NCBI GenBank assembly: GCA_003162595.1
Contig: PMNJ01000174.1
Location: 5,458 to 37,731 of the forward strand
Reading direction: 5' to 3'
DNA from: Bacteroidales bacterium
Lineage (GTDB): Bacteria; Bacteroidota; Bacteroidia; Bacteroidales; VadinHA17
DNA length: 32,274 nucleotides
This document shows, piece after piece, positions 6,412-15,321 of the stretch. The first letter of the stretch is position 1. Every line of letters starts with the position of its first letter. A model generated the notes under the pieces. The model ran no database searches. It saw nothing but the letters and a program-made list of their open reading frames with translations, and was not told the DNA's origin. The translations under genes were made by a program, and so were the position numbers.

Positions 6412-9396
6412 TCAGAAGGTTAAGTTAATGCCAAAGGAATAAACCGAAGTTATCGGATAGGTTCCATAATCAATCCCGTTGGAAAGAACATCGGAACTTC
6501 CAATTTCAGGAGTGTACCCCGTAAACTTAGTCAGAGTATAAATATTGGACCCTTTTATATAGATCCGAATTTGACTAACTGCTATCTTTCTGGTTAAGCC
6601 TGAAGGGAGAGTATAACCCAGGGTTACGTTTCTCAGACGGGTAAATGATCCATCCTGAATAAACTTATCTGAGGGCAAATAATTATTCCCTCCATACGAA
6701 GCTATGGGTTCTGTATTGCTTGTACCGGGTCCGGTCCATGCTCCCAGAACATGTTTTTCCCAATTGTAAGGATCTGGTCTGACAACCTCTTTAGCATTGA
6801 ATATTTTATTGCCATAAACTCCCTGGATATCAACAGAGAAGTCAAAGCCTTTATAATCGGCTTCCAAATTAAGTCCCAAAATGAATTTAGGTATAGGAGA
6901 TCCGATATATGTACGGTCGTTGCCATCTATTTTTCCGTCGTTGTTCACATCAACAATCCGCAAGTCACCGGGAACTGCGGTGGAAAGATGCGGATAAGCA
7001 TTCAGATCCGCAACACTCTGAAATATACCATTGGTTTTGTATCCATAAAAAGCTCCGATCGGCAATCCTACCCTGCTTTGGGTAACAGGGAGGCCATTAG
7101 CCAGATATCCGCCATATAAAACAGAATCGATTCCACTACTTCCTCCTACTTTTAAGACTGTGTTTTTAATTGTTGATCCCAAAACAGTAATGCTGTAACC
7201 TACCTGTCCGATTTTGTCTTTCCATGTAATTTTGCTTTCAAAGCCGGTATTTTTAACCGAAGCTGCATTGAATTCTACTTTGGCACCTTGTCCGTTTCCA
7301 AGGTAGTCGGGAGTGGACAATGGGATCAGAATGTTGCTGGTAACCCGATTATAATAGTCGAATTCTCCGGTAAGTTTATTTTTGAACAGGCCAATTTCCA
7401 ATCCGGCATCACTTTGCGTTGTACTTTCCCATTTCAGGTTCGGGTTACCTGAAACTGAGTATGTGACGGCAGAATTTGCCGTTGGTGGATTTCCAAGGAC
7501 TGTTATCATAGTCTGAGTCAGTGAATATTGATTGGTATAGGCTATTTTATCGTTTCCTATTATTCCCCAACTACCCCGCACTTTTAAATTCGAAATAAAG
7601 GGCAAATTTTCCATGAAATGCTCCTTGGAAACATTCCAGCCTGCGGCAAACGAAGGGAAATTGCCATACCTGTTACCCGGGCTGAATTTGGAGGATCCGT
7701 CGCGACGAAAGGTAGCTGTTAAAATATATTTTGAGTTGTAAGTATAGTTAGCCCTGAAAAGGTACGATATCATTGAGTAGTTTTGATTGGGATCAACTCC
7801 GTTGGAAATATTGCCAAGGGTATTAACTCCATTTGTGGGATCATATATATAATTTGGGTTGAAGTACCAGAAATCCGGCGAAGTGCGGATTATGTTTTTC
7901 CCAGTCATCGAGAAATCCTCAGATGTAGCTTTCTGCATTGTGTAACCTGACACAATATCTATGGAATGAACACCAAATTGTTTATTGTAGGAAAGCGTAT
8001 TTTCCCAGAGCCATGTGATATTGTCGCTATTTCCTTTGGTTAGCGTGTTCAGCAGATTTTGTTGCTGAGGAGAAACAAAATATGCCGGGGCAAAGCTAAT
8101 TGCCTGATTATAGGCAGCATCCAACCCAATGCTAGTTTTGGCTTTAAAATTTTTCAGAATCGTAGCCTCTGTAAAAAGATTGCCGACTCCCCGAACCCCT
8201 TTATTATAGTTATTGGAATATGCAAGATCTGCCAGGGGATTTCCGACATTAAATACTTGTGCATAACTCCCATCCTGATTATAGGGAAGAAGATCCGGCC
8301 GGGCACGATATGCCGAATAGGTCACATCGGGTGCATTCTGTTGCTTATAAGGAGTTATAGTCATAAAATTACTCACCTTAATATTCTTTGTCAGGGAGTA
8401 AGTATTATTTAATTGAAAAGTGACTCTTTCATAACTTGATCTATCCACTATCCCCTCCTGCTTAAAATAACCCATACTCAAATAATACTGATTGTTTTGA
8501 GTAGCACCGGAAGCCGATAACTGATGGCTTTGTATGGAAGCAGGATGAAAAATAAGCGATTGCCAGTCAGTATTTGGGACCAGATTAACATTATTGTAAG
8601 TCGGGGTAATTTCATTAACAACAGTAGCATATTCTGGTCCTGTGAGCAAATCGATTTTTTTTGCCAAAATCTGCACACTGTATTCTCCGGAATAGCTAAA
8701 AACAGCTTTCCCTTCACCTTTTTGTCCGGTTTTGGTGGTTACCAGAATCACTCCGTTAGCTCCCCGGGAGCCATAAATTGCAGTGGCTGAAGCATCTTTA
8801 AGAATTTCCATTGATGCAATATCTTCCGAATTAAGAAATGAAATGTCATCCAGAATCACTCCATCGACCACAAAGATTGGAGAGCTGTTGCCAAAGGTGC
8901 CTACACCCCTGATGCGAAGAGTAGGTAAGGCTCCGGGTGCCCCTGAAGTGCTGGTAACCTGAACACCTGTAACTTTCCCCTGCAATGCCTGCTCAGGATT
9001 CAAAGAAGTGATTTTCGTAAGATCCACTGATTTTACAGATGCTACAGACCCGGTCAAATCGCTTTTTCTAACAGTTCCATAACCAATAACTACAACTTCA
9101 TTCAACTCCTTTGATTCCTCGAGAAGTTTTACGTTTATGACAGTTTGGCCTGCAACGGGAATCTTTTGAGTCGCCATGCCCAACATTGAAAGGACCAACG
9201 TGTCATTTGAAGAAGCAACAATGACGAAACCTCCATCAATATCGCTGAAAGTGCCTCGTAGTGTATTTTTAACCTGTACTGATGCACCGGCAACCGGAAT
9301 ATTCTTTTCATCCGTAATCTTCCCATTAACCTGTTGTTGTGAAAACAAGGGCAGAAGAATAACCTGAGAAATAAAAAACAGGAATAATTTTTTCAT
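6412..9396 (-). CDS. SusC/RagA-family TonB-dependent glycan transporter without STN domain
   Basis: A 994-residue outer-membrane TonB-dependent importer. After a signal peptide (to about residue 20, ending FSQQ) come a carboxypeptidase-regulatory-like beta-sandwich (residues 22-92, VNGKITDEKNIPVAGASVQV), the SusC-typical NEVVVIGYGTVRKSDLTGSV segment that leads into the plug (about 99-220, with IRGVGTFGNSSPIFVVDGV and ILKDASATAIYGSRGANGVI), and a long beta barrel ending in FGINLTF. A DVNNDGKIDGNDR loop of the kind often seen in SusC barrels lies in the C-terminal third. There is no N-terminal STN domain, so it is unlikely to signal through an anti-sigma factor, in contrast to the SusC of the right arm. 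It is the first gene of the minus-strand operon and should import oligosaccharides made by the GH144 enzymes. Confidence 0.95.
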   Translation of the reverse strand: MKKLFLFFISQVILLPLFSQQQVNGKITDEKNIPVAGASVQVKNTLRGTFSDIDGGFVIVASSNDTLVLSMLGMATQKIPVAGQTVINVKLLEESKELNEVVVIGYGTVRKSDLTGSVASVKSVDLTKITSLNPEQALQGKVTGVQVTSTSGAPGALPTLRIRGVGTFGNSSPIFVVDGVILDDISFLNSEDIASMEILKDASATAIYGSRGANGVILVTTKTGQKGEGKAVFSYSGEYSVQILAKKIDLLTGPEYATVVNEITPTYNNVNLVPNTDWQSLIFHPASIQSHQLSASGATQNNQYYLSMGYFKQEGIVDRSSYERVTFQLNNTYSLTKNIKVSNFMTITPYKQQNAPDVTYSAYRARPDLLPYNQDGSYAQVFNVGNPLADLAYSNNYNKGVRGVGNLFTEATILKNFKAKTSIGLDAAYNQAISFAPAYFVSPQQQNLLNTLTKGNSDNITWLWENTLSYNKQFGVHSIDIVSGYTMQKATSEDFSMTGKNIIRTSPDFWYFNPNYIYDPTNGVNTLGNISNGVDPNQNYSMISYLFRANYTYNSKYILTATFRRDGSSKFSPGNRYGNFPSFAAGWNVSKEHFMENLPFISNLKVRGSWGIIGNDKIAYTNQYSLTQTMITVLGNPPTANSAVTYSVSGNPNLKWESTTQSDAGLEIGLFKNKLTGEFDYYNRVTSNILIPLSTPDYLGNGQGAKVEFNAASVKNTGFESKITWKDKIGQVGYSITVLGSTIKNTVLKVGGSSGIDSVLYGGYLANGLPVTQSRVGLPIGAFYGYKTNGIFQSVADLNAYPHLSTAVPGDLRIVDVNNDGKIDGNDRTYIGSPIPKFILGLNLEADYKGFDFSVDIQGVYGNKIFNAKEVVRPDPYNWEKHVLGAWTGPGTSNTEPIASYGGNNYLPSDKFIQDGSFTRLRNVTLGYTLPSGLTRKIAVSQIRIYIKGSNIYTLTKFTGYTPEIGSSDVLSNGIDYGTYPITSVYSFGINLTF

Positions 9397-9431
9397 AAGT
9401 CAGAGCCATTTTTATCAAAATAAATAAAGAA

Positions 9432-9453
9432 CAACTTCCGTGTCAGGAAGTTG
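9432..9453 (-). promoter_or_regulatory. Hairpin in the susC leader
   Basis: A perfect 8-bp inverted repeat, CAACTTCC and GGAAGTTG, with a 6-base loop, sits about 36-57 bases upstream of the susC ATG on the minus strand. There is no U-run directly after it. It could be an operator or a 5'-UTR structure affecting translation of the porin gene. Confidence 0.5.
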
Positions 9454-9827
9454 AAATAAATTTCACTATCTCAATGAAAAACTTCTCTATGTTTCATAAC
9501 TCAATAACAGTACAACATCCACTCTTTTACTTTTGATTATGAACCATTTATAAAAGTAATTTTTCTATTAAGGATTATTTAAAATACAATCCCAATTCAT
9601 AAACCATTACCCTCTCATAAATGTTCATGATAAAGCTTATTTAGACTGATTATAAGGTTATAAAGGAAATTACTTTTATGGGATGGGAAATTACATAACT
9701 ATCGGAAAAAGTTACATTATTCACATATTTAAGGATATTAAAGTAATTCAGTTTCTTAACAAAAATCACTTGTGAAGTCCCCGGTACGAACAATGAATAA
9801 AATTCATCCGGAACAACATTAATGAAC

Positions 9828-9853
9828 TTGAGATTATTATTTGATTATATTTG
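9828..9853 (+). promoter_or_regulatory. Promoter of the ECF sigma gene
   Basis: TATATTTG at 9846-9853 matches the Bacteroidetes primary-sigma -7 consensus TAnnTTTG exactly and lies 20 bases before the sigma-factor ATG. A TTG at 9828-9830 could be the -33 element, but the 15-base spacing is shorter than usual. Confidence 0.6.
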
Positions 9854-9872
9854 ATCTATTAAAACATGCCAA

Positions 9873-10445
9873 ATGGAGGATCAACTTGCAACAAGAATTA
9901 AGGTTGGAGATGAACAGGCCTTTGAACTGCTTTTTCGCAGATACTTCATTCGACTTTGTGGTTTTGCCAATAAATTTCTTAATGACCCTGACGAGGCAAA
10001 GGAAATAGTTCAAGAGGTATTTGTAAAAATCTGGGAAGGGAGAGAAAATATTAATCCTGAAGATTCTCTTAAATCATATCTTTTTAAAATCGCCCAAAAT
10101 CTCAGTATTAATAAGTTACGAAGGAAAAAGGTAGAGTCAAGATATACTGAGATTTATAAACTGGTCTATTGCGAACGATTTGAATTCTCTGTTCAAGAAT
10201 CCCTTTTGGCCAGGGAACTTGAAGAAAATATCGCCATTTCGATTGAAAAATTGCCGAAAGGATGTCGTAAGGTTTTCGAACTAAGCAGGATTGAAGGCCT
10301 TAAGTATAAAGAAATTGCTGATACTCTTCATATTTCTGTTAAAACAGTTGAAGTACAGATGTCAAAGGCTCTTCGGATGCTTAGGATTGAATTGCGCGAT
10401 TACCTGGCACTTCTTATTATTGGGCTGATCTGCAATAATCTATAG
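9873..10445 (+). CDS. ECF RNA polymerase sigma-70 factor (Bacteroidetes PUL type)
   Basis: A 190-residue ECF sigma factor. Sigma region 2 covers about residues 18-88 (ELLFRRYFIRLCGFANKFL, then DPDEAKEIVQEVFVKIWE and SYLFKIAQNLSINKLRRKK). Region 4 covers about 115-172, with the helix-turn-helix in LKYKEIADTLHISVKTVEVQ. It has no extra C-terminal domain; the last 15 residues are hydrophobic (YLALLIIGLICNNL), which is seen in some family members. Together with the FecR-like gene and the STN-bearing SusC just downstream it forms the standard trans-envelope module: glycan binding outside, signal through the anti-sigma, sigma release, and transcription of the susC/susD operon. The target promoter is unknown. 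A strong terminator-like hairpin separates it from the anti-sigma gene. Confidence 0.95.
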   Translation: MEDQLATRIKVGDEQAFELLFRRYFIRLCGFANKFLNDPDEAKEIVQEVFVKIWEGRENINPEDSLKSYLFKIAQNLSINKLRRKKVESRYTEIYKLVYCERFEFSVQESLLARELEENIAISIEKLPKGCRKVFELSRIEGLKYKEIADTLHISVKTVEVQMSKALRMLRIELRDYLALLIIGLICNNL

Positions 10446-10473
10446 ATTTACGAGGATTAATAGATGTTCTACG

Positions 10474-10506
10474 GAAAGAATTTATTTCCTCTAAATAAAT
10501 TCTTTC
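10474..10506 (+). terminator. Strong hairpin after the sigma gene
   Basis: A perfect 14-bp inverted repeat (GAAAGAATTTATTT, loop CCTCT, AAATAAATTCTTTC) followed by ATTTTTAT. It begins 29 bases after the sigma stop codon and has the form of an AT-rich intrinsic terminator. It lies between sigma and anti-sigma genes that would normally be expected on one transcript. Confidence 0.7.
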
Positions 10507-10520
10507 ATTTTTATATAAGA

Positions 10521-10542
10521 GTACAACAGGACAAACTTGTAC
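10521..10542. promoter_or_regulatory. Short palindrome upstream of the anti-sigma gene
   Basis: GTACAA (10521-10526) and TTGTAC (10537-10542) form a 6-bp inverted repeat with a 10-base centre, after the sigma-gene terminator and 113 bases before the anti-sigma ATG. It could be an operator for a separate anti-sigma promoter. It is short enough to be chance. Confidence 0.25.
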
Positions 10543-10654
10543 CAGCTAGCGTAAAGATTTCAGTTACTGCCATATTTGTCTGATCAAAAAAAAATCTGAT
10601 TTTCAATAAGGGTAGAGTGGCTCTTTATTGTATTAACTTATGTAAATTATTATA

Positions 10655-11713
10655 ATGGGAAAAGAGAGAGTGAATTATCATAAAATGATAATTAATTTTT
10701 TTGCCGGAGAAATCTCTGATAGTGAGATAATTCTTTTAAAAGACTGGCTTAACCAGCTTCCTGAAAATAAACGCATCTTTGACGATGAAAATGAGTTATG
10801 GCAAGAGGCAAGTCTATATAAAAACACTGTAAATTATCAGACCGACACTACCTGGAATAATATTTCCTCAAAATTTAGTTTTGGAAAAAACAATTCCAGA
10901 TCATTCATAATACAAAGTAAGATTAATTTCCGGATATTAGTCGCTGCAGCAACTATAGCTTGCCTGTTGGCCCTTGGAGGTCTCACTCTCTGGATAGCAG
11001 GAAATAAATCCTTTCAGAAAATAGAGGTTGCCTCCACCATAGTTGCTACACATGAGGGTGAGAAAGCGCACATTCTCCTCGCTGATTCAACAGAAATAAT
11101 TCTGAACTCTGAAAGCACATTACAATATGATGGGCATTATAATATAAAGGATCGTGTAGTTAAATTTACAGGGGAGGCCTACTTCCATGTCAGCACTAAT
11201 CATGAAAAACCCTTTGTAGTACAATTAGGAAAAATGAGTGTTACTGCAACTGGCACACGGTTCAATATTTTTTCCTTTGCTAATGAAGACCGGATAGAGA
11301 CTACAATGGAAGACGGTAGCATTACGGTTTCAATAAAAGGGAAGGAGCCTATAAATTTAAAATCCGGACAACAGGTTGTTTACTTTGTGAAATCTGAAAA
11401 TGTTCTGGTCCGTGATGTTACTACTGATACTTACACATCATGGAAAGAGAATAAACTACGGTTTAATAACACTCCTTTTGAGGAAGTTTTGAGAAGAATA
11501 GGCAGAAAGTATAATGTTAAATTCGAAATTACGAATCACGATCTTTTGAATCTGAAATATACTGCTACTTTTATTGATGAGTCGATTGAAGAGGTCATGG
11601 AGTTGCTAAAAAATGTAAGCCCGATCACCTATAAAATATATTACCGCACTTCAGTCAATGATAAACTATATATGGAACCAAAGATTGTCGTGGGGAAAAG
11701 AAAATCTATTTAA
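10655..11713 (+). CDS. FecR-family anti-sigma factor
   Basis: A 352-residue inner-membrane anti-sigma regulator. The cytoplasmic N-terminal part (about 1-90, with FFAGEISDSEIILLKDWL) should hold the ECF sigma factor. One membrane helix follows at about 93-115 (ILVAAATIACLLALGGLTLW). The periplasmic FecR domain spans about 125-225 (EGEKAHILLADSTEIILNS, GEAYFHVS, VTATGTRFNI). A C-terminal DUF4974-type domain covers about 265-335 (FNNTPFEEVLRRIGRKYNVKF, YTATF); this small fold is related to STN domains and likely meets the STN domain of SusC. The order sigma, FecR, STN-SusC, SusD is the classical PUL signalling set. A 209-base gap with a terminator and a small palindrome precedes it, so a separate promoter is possible. 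Confidence 0.93.
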   Translation: MGKERVNYHKMIINFFAGEISDSEIILLKDWLNQLPENKRIFDDENELWQEASLYKNTVNYQTDTTWNNISSKFSFGKNNSRSFIIQSKINFRILVAAATIACLLALGGLTLWIAGNKSFQKIEVASTIVATHEGEKAHILLADSTEIILNSESTLQYDGHYNIKDRVVKFTGEAYFHVSTNHEKPFVVQLGKMSVTATGTRFNIFSFANEDRIETTMEDGSITVSIKGKEPINLKSGQQVVYFVKSENVLVRDVTTDTYTSWKENKLRFNNTPFEEVLRRIGRKYNVKFEITNHDLLNLKYTATFIDESIEEVMELLKNVSPITYKIYYRTSVNDKLYMEPKIVVGKRKSI

Positions 11714-11830
11714 CTAAGTAACCCTGTAACTAACAACCTAACAACCTACCGCCTATGAAACATTCAATTAACAGACATGTCTAAAAAGAAGCAGGAAAGT
11801 CCTGACAGACCTCCCTGCCCTGATTTAAAA

Positions 11831-11863
11831 GCATTAATACCAATAATGGTCTAGGATTAATGC
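11831..11863 (+). promoter_or_regulatory. Imperfect hairpin in the leader of the second susC
   Basis: GCATTAAT (11831-11838) and ATTAATGC (11856-11863) form an outer 8-bp stem, with an inner ACC/GGT pair on either side of AATAAT. It lies 36 bases before the susC ATG in a 185-base gap between the anti-sigma gene and susC. It may be part of the sigma-controlled start region or a leader structure; no T-run follows it. Confidence 0.4.
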
Positions 11864-11898
11864 AATTTAGTTATTAAACATCTAAATCATCCAAACTT

Positions 11899-14800
11899 AT
11901 GAAAAAATTCAATATTTTACAACGAATAGCTTTATTTAAAGTTCGTTCTAAAAAAACCTTCAGAATTATGAAACTTACCACCTTTCTTATGTCTGTGACA
12001 ATTCTTAATGCATTCGCGAATAATACCTACTCGCAGAATACACTATTGAATCTTAACATGAAGGATGTTCCTATGAAAACCGTTTTCAAAGCCATTGAAG
12101 ACCAGAGCGAATTCTTTTTTCTGTATAGCTCCAAGATGATTGATATAGACCAAAAGGTTGATATCAATGTTACTGACAAAAAGATAACAGAAGTTCTGGA
12201 TAAACTCCTGGCAAATTCAGATATAATATATTCTGTCAGAAACCGGCAAATCCTTTTGGTTAATAAAGAAGCAGCTTTGGAATTACAGCAAAAAAAAGTA
12301 ACCGGAACTGTAACCGACGTAAATAAACAACCAGTTGCAGGTGCAAATGTTGTTGTGAAAGGCACTTCGACTGGGGCAATAACAGATGCTGATGGTAAGT
12401 ACACTATTGAAGTTCCTCCATCAGGCAACACCCTTACTGTCAGTTTTATTGGTTACATTTCACAGGAAGTTCAAATTGGAACCAGTAATGACATAAGTAT
12501 TACTCTTCAGACAGAATCTTTATCTCTAAATGAAGTCGTGGTTGTTGGTTATGGGACAGTTCTTAAAAAAAATATTACCACTTCGATTTCAAAAGTATCT
12601 ACAGATGACATTCCAAAAGCTTCCACCAGTAATGTGGCTCAATTGCTGCTTGGTCGTGCTTCTGGTCTTCAAGCCACTATGGTCAGTGCCCAGCCTGGAG
12701 GAAATATAAACATCTCCATACGTGGAGGAGGCACTCCAGTCTACATCGTTGATGGTATCATGATGCCGAGTACTTCACTTGATGCAAATACAAGTGGTTT
12801 TTTCAATAATGTTGATCGTGGAGGTCTTCTCGGGTTGAACCCTGAAGATATTGAATCGGTTGAAGTACTGAAAGACGCTTCTGCATCTATTTATGGTATC
12901 GGAGCTTCCCAGGGTGTGATATTAATCACTACCAAAAAAGGTAAGGAAGGTACCATGAAAATTAATTATGATGGCAGCTACTCTGTTGTGACCAACTACA
13001 AATATCCGGCTATGCTTAATGCGCAGCAATATATGGATCTTAGCAATACCTTTAACAAAGAGCAGTACCTTTATCTTAACAATCTGGCTCCCTATGGACC
13101 CACAGCTTACACAAGCGGTTGGACTGCCCCTTTTGACGCTGCTACAATCGCAAATGCAAAAACAACTAATTGGTTAGATATGGTGTTAAGAGATGGATCT
13201 GTTTCAAATCACAATCTTACATTTAATGGAGGAAATAATTTAATAAAGTATTATGTATCTGGAAACTACTTTGATCAGGTAGGTTCTGTTTCCAATTCCA
13301 GCATGGAACGTTATAGTCTCAGAAGTAACATAGTTTTCCAGTTGAGTTCACGTATCAAATTTTCTTCTATAGTTAATGTGAACAGGAATAACTATAACAA
13401 CTCTGATGTTGGTGGTGGCGCTAATGCTCAGGATGTCGGTGCTCTCATAGATGCTATGGTGTATCCTCCTTATCTCCCGTTAAGGGATGCCAATGGTGCG
13501 TATACAATTTTCCGGAATGTCGCGAATCCCGTATCAATGGAAGAAATGCTTGACCGTACTGCATCTAGCGGAGCATATCTTAACTTTTCAGCAGATTTTA
13601 CTATTATTAAGAATATGCTAACTGCCAATGTACTTTTCGGTGACAATCTGGAAAATTCCCGTCGTACAGCTTATATCCCATCAGATGTTTATTTCGGTCA
13701 GGAGTACCTGTCAAGGGGTAATCTTCAAACTAACAGACGTGATAATCAAACTCTCGAAGCCACAATGGTATTCAACAAAAAATTTGAAAATTTTTTGAAT
13801 TTTGATGCTGTAATAGGTGTCGGGAAATATCTTAATAGATATGATGGAATGAATGTATCATATAATGGTCAGTATGATGCTATCGGGAATGACAACCTCG
13901 GAGCCATATCAGGTTTAATATCTCCGGGGTCCTATGTTGGTGTTGACGAAAAACGTTCACAGTTTGCACGGTTAAATTTTGATTTTCTCGATCGTTATGT
14001 CATAGCTACAACATTACGCCGCGATGGTACAGATAAATTTTTCCCCGGTAATAAATATGCCTTCTTCCCTTCGGTTTCTGTTGCATGGAAGCTATCTAAT
14101 GAATCATTTATGAAAGGTATCGCCTGGATGAATCTTTTAAAACTGAGAGTATCCTATGGTGAAACAGGTAGTGATAACCTTGGCTCAGTCCTTTATGGTA
14201 CTTATGGCCCTGCCGGTAACTATGTTATGTTTAATGGAAACACTCAGAGTTACGTCCCAATTATTCAGAATGGTATAGATTATCCGAATGTAAGTTGGGA
14301 AAAGACAACTATGAAGAACGTTGGTATGGATTTTTCAATATTCAAAGATAGAATATCGGGCAATTTTGATGTATTCATGAATGATATCACAGATATGTTA
14401 GGTAATGCGAATACACCGGGCCTTTCGATGTATGCTACCTATCCAATTAATGGAGCTCATTTGAGAAGACAAGGCTGGGATGCTAATTTCAATACGAAAA
14501 ATATTCAGAGTTCGAATTTTTCATGGACTTCCGTATTGAACCTTTCAAGGTACAATTCTCTCTGGATATCAAGGATGCCAGGCTACGATTATCTACCCTA
14601 TGAGAAAAAAGGTGTTGCCCCTTCGAATGCTTTTTATTATTACGAAACAAATGGAATTTGTAACAGTGATTTAAGTAATGTTCCGGCATCTCAACCAGCA
14701 GCGGCAAGGGTACCCGGATATCCAATCATCGTTGACAAAAATCATGATGGACAAATTACTGTCGCTGATGTTGTAATGGACAATGAAGTTCCTGATCTCT

Positions 14801-15303
14801 ACTTAGGTTTCGGAAACACATTCAATTATAAAAATTTTGATTTGGACATATTTATGTATTCTCAAGTGGGGGTTAAGAAATTCAATGACGCACAGGCGTG
14901 GGCCTCAGCAAGATTATTCAACGAAAATGCTGACAACCAAAACCATTTTTCATACAATATATGGAACTCTCTGACCAACACAAATGGTAATCTGCCAGGC
15001 ATTGCCTATGAACTTGCTCCTGTAGCACTTCCTGGTGGTGCAGGATTAGATATCGGATATCAGAATTGTTCTTTTGTTCGTGTCAGGAACATAACATTTG
15101 GGTATAATTTCACCAACAAAACACTCGGCCCCCTTGGTAAATATATTAATGACCTCAGAGTATATCTTGATACTCAAAACCCATTGACATTCACTAAGTT
15201 TACGGGATTTGACCCTGAGATATATACTGAAACTGGTGTTCACAAGGCTGAATTCCCTATAACGAGAACTTTCACTTTTGGGGTCAAAGTAACTTTTAAA
15301 TAA
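11899..15303 (+). CDS. SusC/RagA-family TonB-dependent transporter with STN signalling domain
   Basis: A 1134-residue outer-membrane importer. A long signal region (to about residue 46, ending NNTYSQ) is followed by an STN/secretin-like signalling domain (about 49-121, LNLNMKDVPMKTVFKAIEDQ and YSVRNRQILLV), a carboxypeptidase-regulatory-like domain (about 134-204, VTGTVTDVNKQPVAGANVVV), the NEVVVVGYGTVLKK segment and plug (from 211, with IRGGGTPVYIVDGI and EVLKDASASIYGIGASQGVI), and the barrel ending in FGVKVTFK. The STN domain touches FecR-type anti-sigma factors in this family, so this porin is both importer and sensor for its own expression. It is 140 residues longer than the left-arm SusC, mostly from the STN domain. 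It precedes susD by 18 bases. The substrate is inferred only from downstream enzymes (xyloglucan-like side chains). Confidence 0.95.
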   Translation: MKKFNILQRIALFKVRSKKTFRIMKLTTFLMSVTILNAFANNTYSQNTLLNLNMKDVPMKTVFKAIEDQSEFFFLYSSKMIDIDQKVDINVTDKKITEVLDKLLANSDIIYSVRNRQILLVNKEAALELQQKKVTGTVTDVNKQPVAGANVVVKGTSTGAITDADGKYTIEVPPSGNTLTVSFIGYISQEVQIGTSNDISITLQTESLSLNEVVVVGYGTVLKKNITTSISKVSTDDIPKASTSNVAQLLLGRASGLQATMVSAQPGGNINISIRGGGTPVYIVDGIMMPSTSLDANTSGFFNNVDRGGLLGLNPEDIESVEVLKDASASIYGIGASQGVILITTKKGKEGTMKINYDGSYSVVTNYKYPAMLNAQQYMDLSNTFNKEQYLYLNNLAPYGPTAYTSGWTAPFDAATIANAKTTNWLDMVLRDGSVSNHNLTFNGGNNLIKYYVSGNYFDQVGSVSNSSMERYSLRSNIVFQLSSRIKFSSIVNVNRNNYNNSDVGGGANAQDVGALIDAMVYPPYLPLRDANGAYTIFRNVANPVSMEEMLDRTASSGAYLNFSADFTIIKNMLTANVLFGDNLENSRRTAYIPSDVYFGQEYLSRGNLQTNRRDNQTLEATMVFNKKFENFLNFDAVIGVGKYLNRYDGMNVSYNGQYDAIGNDNLGAISGLISPGSYVGVDEKRSQFARLNFDFLDRYVIATTLRRDGTDKFFPGNKYAFFPSVSVAWKLSNESFMKGIAWMNLLKLRVSYGETGSDNLGSVLYGTYGPAGNYVMFNGNTQSYVPIIQNGIDYPNVSWEKTTMKNVGMDFSIFKDRISGNFDVFMNDITDMLGNANTPGLSMYATYPINGAHLRRQGWDANFNTKNIQSSNFSWTSVLNLSRYNSLWISRMPGYDYLPYEKKGVAPSNAFYYYETNGICNSDLSNVPASQPAAARVPGYPIIVDKNHDGQITVADVVMDNEVPDLYLGFGNTFNYKNFDLDIFMYSQVGVKKFNDAQAWASARLFNENADNQNHFSYNIWNSLTNTNGNLPGIAYELAPVALPGGAGLDIGYQNCSFVRVRNITFGYNFTNKTLGPLGKYINDLRVYLDTQNPLTFTKFTGFDPEIYTETGVHKAEFPITRTFTFGVKVTFK

Positions 15304-15321
15304 TATTTTAAAGATATAGTT

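Larger units (their letters stand above)
9397..9872. promoter_or_regulatory. Divergent intergenic regulatory region between the two PUL arms
   Basis: This 476-base, very AT-rich gap separates the minus-strand susC from the plus-strand sigma gene and must hold both start regions. It contains no gene that I can support. It holds a hairpin in the susC leader (9432-9453), four copies of the word TTACTTT(T)/AAAAGTAA (about 9527-9534, 9552-9559, 9670-9677 and, shortened, 9740-9746), a perfect 13-base inverted repeat (9550-9562 with 9667-9679), and a good -7 element for the sigma gene (9846-9853). No TAnnTTTG match was found for the minus-strand operon. Confidence 0.6.

Noticed and set aside
6751..7119. 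122-codon plus-strand frame within the left-arm susC
   Set aside because: It is antisense to strongly supported SusC barrel sequence and shows no domain or signal of its own.
12027..12431. 134-codon minus-strand frame within the STN/plug part of the second susC
   Set aside because: It is antisense to clearly coding STN and carboxypeptidase-like domains; composition is a shadow of that gene.
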